In this document: in pieces, positions 4,875-5,527 of the stretch
Position numbering within the stretch: the stretch's first letter is position 1
Layout: the number at the start of each line of letters is the position of its first letter
Translations under genes and position numbers: made by a program
Source of the DNA: Oscillospiraceae bacterium
Lineage (GTDB): Bacteria; Bacillota; Clostridia; Oscillospirales; Ruminococcaceae
Direction of reading: 5' to 3'
DNA length: 5,527 nucleotides
NCBI GenBank assembly: GCA_020024155.1
Contig: JAHHUE010000087.1
Span: forward strand, 1-5,527
Notes under the pieces: model-generated
What the model saw: only the letters and a program-made list of their open reading frames with translations
What the model was told of the DNA's origin: nothing
Database searches by the model: none

Positions 4875-5248
4875 AAAGTGGTTTAACACCAACAGCATTT
4901 ATGGTTTATTGTTTTTTATGTAAAAGTGCAAATGTAAAAAATAGAAAAGCAATATCTTCACTTAATAACTTGTCAAAAAAATTAAATATGACAGTAAAAA
5001 CGGTTCTTAAAGCCATTGAAACACTTGTATATGAGTTACTTATCTCAAAGAGTAATTACATAGCGAAAAACGGCGGATTTGCCTGTAATAGATTTACAAT
5101 ATTGGATAGTGTAATTGAAGATAAAGAACAAAAGTTTTATGTAGTTGTAAAAGTATGTATAAAAAAGGTATGGGTTACTCTTACAAAACATAAGAATAAC
5201 CCAATAGACTTATTATCTCAATACCTGTACCTTAAACATATTGATTAG
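4832..5248 (+). pseudogene. Winged-helix protein, second half in the -1 frame
   Basis: This is the continuation of the preceding gene after the shift; the stop is TAG at 5246-5248. The first ATG in this frame (4901) has no ribosome binding site and falls inside helix 1 of the domain, so independent translation is unlikely. The second winged-helix domain lines up with the first: SGLTPTAFMVYCFL with MGLKPSELLVYATI, KAISSLNNLSKKLNMTVKTV with TIASCRAIANYCGLSEKTTY, and LISKSNYIAKNGGFACNRFTI with LVRSKHRYNMDGNYIAKIYTI. After the domain, the tail ends NNPIDLLSQYLYLKHID, which again recalls helix 1 (LKPSELLVYATIMSLKD). This hints at the start of a third copy that is cut off by the stop. The tail before it (KVCIKKVWVTLTKH) looks irregular and overlaps a hairpin, so further small indels are possible. 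Confidence 0.6.
5171..5203 (+). repeat. Long inverted repeat inside the 3' end of the winged-helix gene
   Basis: TGGGTTACTCTTA (5171-5183) pairs with TAAGAATAACCCA (5191-5203) over 13 positions with one C/A mismatch, around a CAAAACA loop. There is no T run after it, so it is not an ordinary terminator. It lies in the poorly conserved tail of the coding frame and could be a regulatory or replication structure that has entered the frame, or the scar of a small insertion. Confidence 0.6.
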
Positions 5249-5354
5249 AAGTCCTTAACCTTGACTTAATTATATCACAAAAAAATCAATTTAAAAGGGG
5301 TACTGTAAAAATTACACAACTATTCCTAATACCCACTATATAACTATAAAAGAA

Positions 5355-5395
5355 TAAACTAATATTAGTTTAATTAGTATATACTAATAGATTAG
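5355..5395 (+). repeat. Cluster of overlapping CTAAT/ATTAG palindromes, operator-like
   Basis: TAAACTAATATTAGTTTA (5355-5372) is a perfect 18-bp palindrome. It is followed at once by the perfect 16-bp palindrome ATTAGTATATACTAAT (5373-5388), and CTAAT-AG-ATTAG (5384-5395) overlaps its end. Five half sites (5359, 5364, 5373, 5384, 5391) fall in about 40 bases. Even allowing for AT richness, back-to-back palindromes built from one half site suggest a binding site for a dimeric regulator or initiator. They lie 56 bases upstream of the candidate promoter at 5451. Confidence 0.65.
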
Positions 5396-5450
5396 TAGGC
5401 GATATGAACTTTTGATTTATACACTATTTTTTCTTTAAGTGCAGTTTTAT

Positions 5451-5479
5451 TTGATAACGATATAAATTGATGTTATTAT
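5451..5479 (+). promoter_or_regulatory. Candidate promoter reading out of the window
   Basis: TTGATA (5451-5456, 5 of 6) and TATTAT (5474-5479, 5 of 6) are separated by 17 bases. The -10 is preceded by TGT, giving a TGn extension. A second identical TGTTATTAT follows 12 bases later within a tandem repeat. No gene begins before base 5527, so its target would lie beyond the window. AT-rich DNA gives false promoters easily. Confidence 0.4.
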
Positions 5480-5492
5480 AGATGTTATTATA
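5469..5492 (+). repeat. Tandem 12-bp direct repeat
   Basis: GATGTTATTATA occurs twice, head to tail and without mismatch, at 5469-5480 and 5481-5492. Each copy contains a TGTTATTAT extended -10-like element. A repeat of this kind could come from replication slippage, and a change in copy number would alter the promoter it overlaps. Confidence 0.75.
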
Positions 5493-5527
5493 TTAGATAA
5501 TAAATGTTTAGTGGTGTATACATAAAA

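Larger units (their letters stand above)
5249..5527 (+). other. Non-coding, repeat-rich right end of the window
   Basis: No start codon with a usable frame is seen on either strand. The region holds a small hairpin TGTAA/TTACA (5304-5316), a partial iteron-like TAATACC (5327-5333) that pairs with GGGTA at 5298-5302 to make a weak inverted repeat, the CTAAT/ATTAG palindromes, and a candidate promoter near the right edge. Its place after a possible replication or regulatory protein would fit an origin or an operator region, but nothing here proves either. Confidence 0.5.

Noticed and set aside
4834..4894. Stem TGTTGG/CCAACA as a frameshift-stimulating structure
   Set aside because: It has only 6 bp closing a loop of about 49 bases and starts two bases after the heptamer, so it is too weak and too close to be counted as evidence.
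5261..5290. TTGACT at 5261-5266 as a promoter -35
   Set aside because: No acceptable -10 lies 16-18 bases downstream (the sequence there is near AATCAA).

Overview
The window is a stretch of AT-rich DNA, roughly 30% G+C by eye, that looks like part of a conjugative or mobilizable element (an ICE or a plasmid) from a low-G+C Gram-positive bacterium, most likely a Clostridia-type Bacillota. The evidence is the strong A/T codon bias, AAAGGAG-type ribosome binding sites, TGA used as a stop with TGG for Trp, a membrane-anchored M23 peptidase of the kind found in Gram-positive conjugation modules, a MobL-type relaxase N-terminus, and a VirD4/TraG-type coupling ATPase. The species cannot be named from this sequence. 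All supported genes lie on the + strand.

Layout. Bases 1-36 are the last 11 codons of an upstream gene, translationally coupled by a TAATG overlap to an M23 peptidase gene (36-974). Next is a stand-alone fic gene (1044-1649) with its own extended -10 promoter and a terminator. It encodes a class III Fic adenylyltransferase with a C-terminal self-inhibitory motif. Bases 1695-2033 are non-coding and dense in repeats: five direct copies and one inverted copy of the 9-mer GGTAATACC plus a 12-bp hairpin. This is a candidate oriT or operator region. It leads into a ribbon-helix-helix DNA-binding protein (2034-2423) and the N-terminal part of a MobL-type relaxase (2436-2999).

The relaxase stops before the expected HUH metal-binding motif. 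It runs straight into a coupling protein gene (2984-4504) that starts only about 36 residues before its Walker A motif and lacks membrane segments. The simplest reading is one deletion that fused the front of the relaxase gene to the back of the coupling-protein gene, which would leave the element unable to transfer itself. A TM-less coupling protein or an assembly error remain possible.

After a strong bidirectional terminator (4508-4540) comes a winged-helix protein split by a -1 shift (4566-4874, continued 4832-5248). Its two halves are tandem copies of one winged-helix domain, and the shift falls exactly on A_AAA_AAC, the classic slippery heptamer. It is either a frameshifted pseudogene or a programmed-frameshift gene. 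The last 279 bases are non-coding. They hold overlapping CTAAT/ATTAG palindromes and a good candidate promoter reading out of the window.

How the parts would work together: the M23 enzyme opens the peptidoglycan for the transfer channel. The RHH protein binds the repeats to build the relaxosome and/or repress the operon. The relaxase would nick oriT and the coupling ATPase would feed the DNA to the channel, but both are damaged here. The winged-helix gene may belong to replication or regulation of the element, and Fic is accessory cargo or an effector/toxin.
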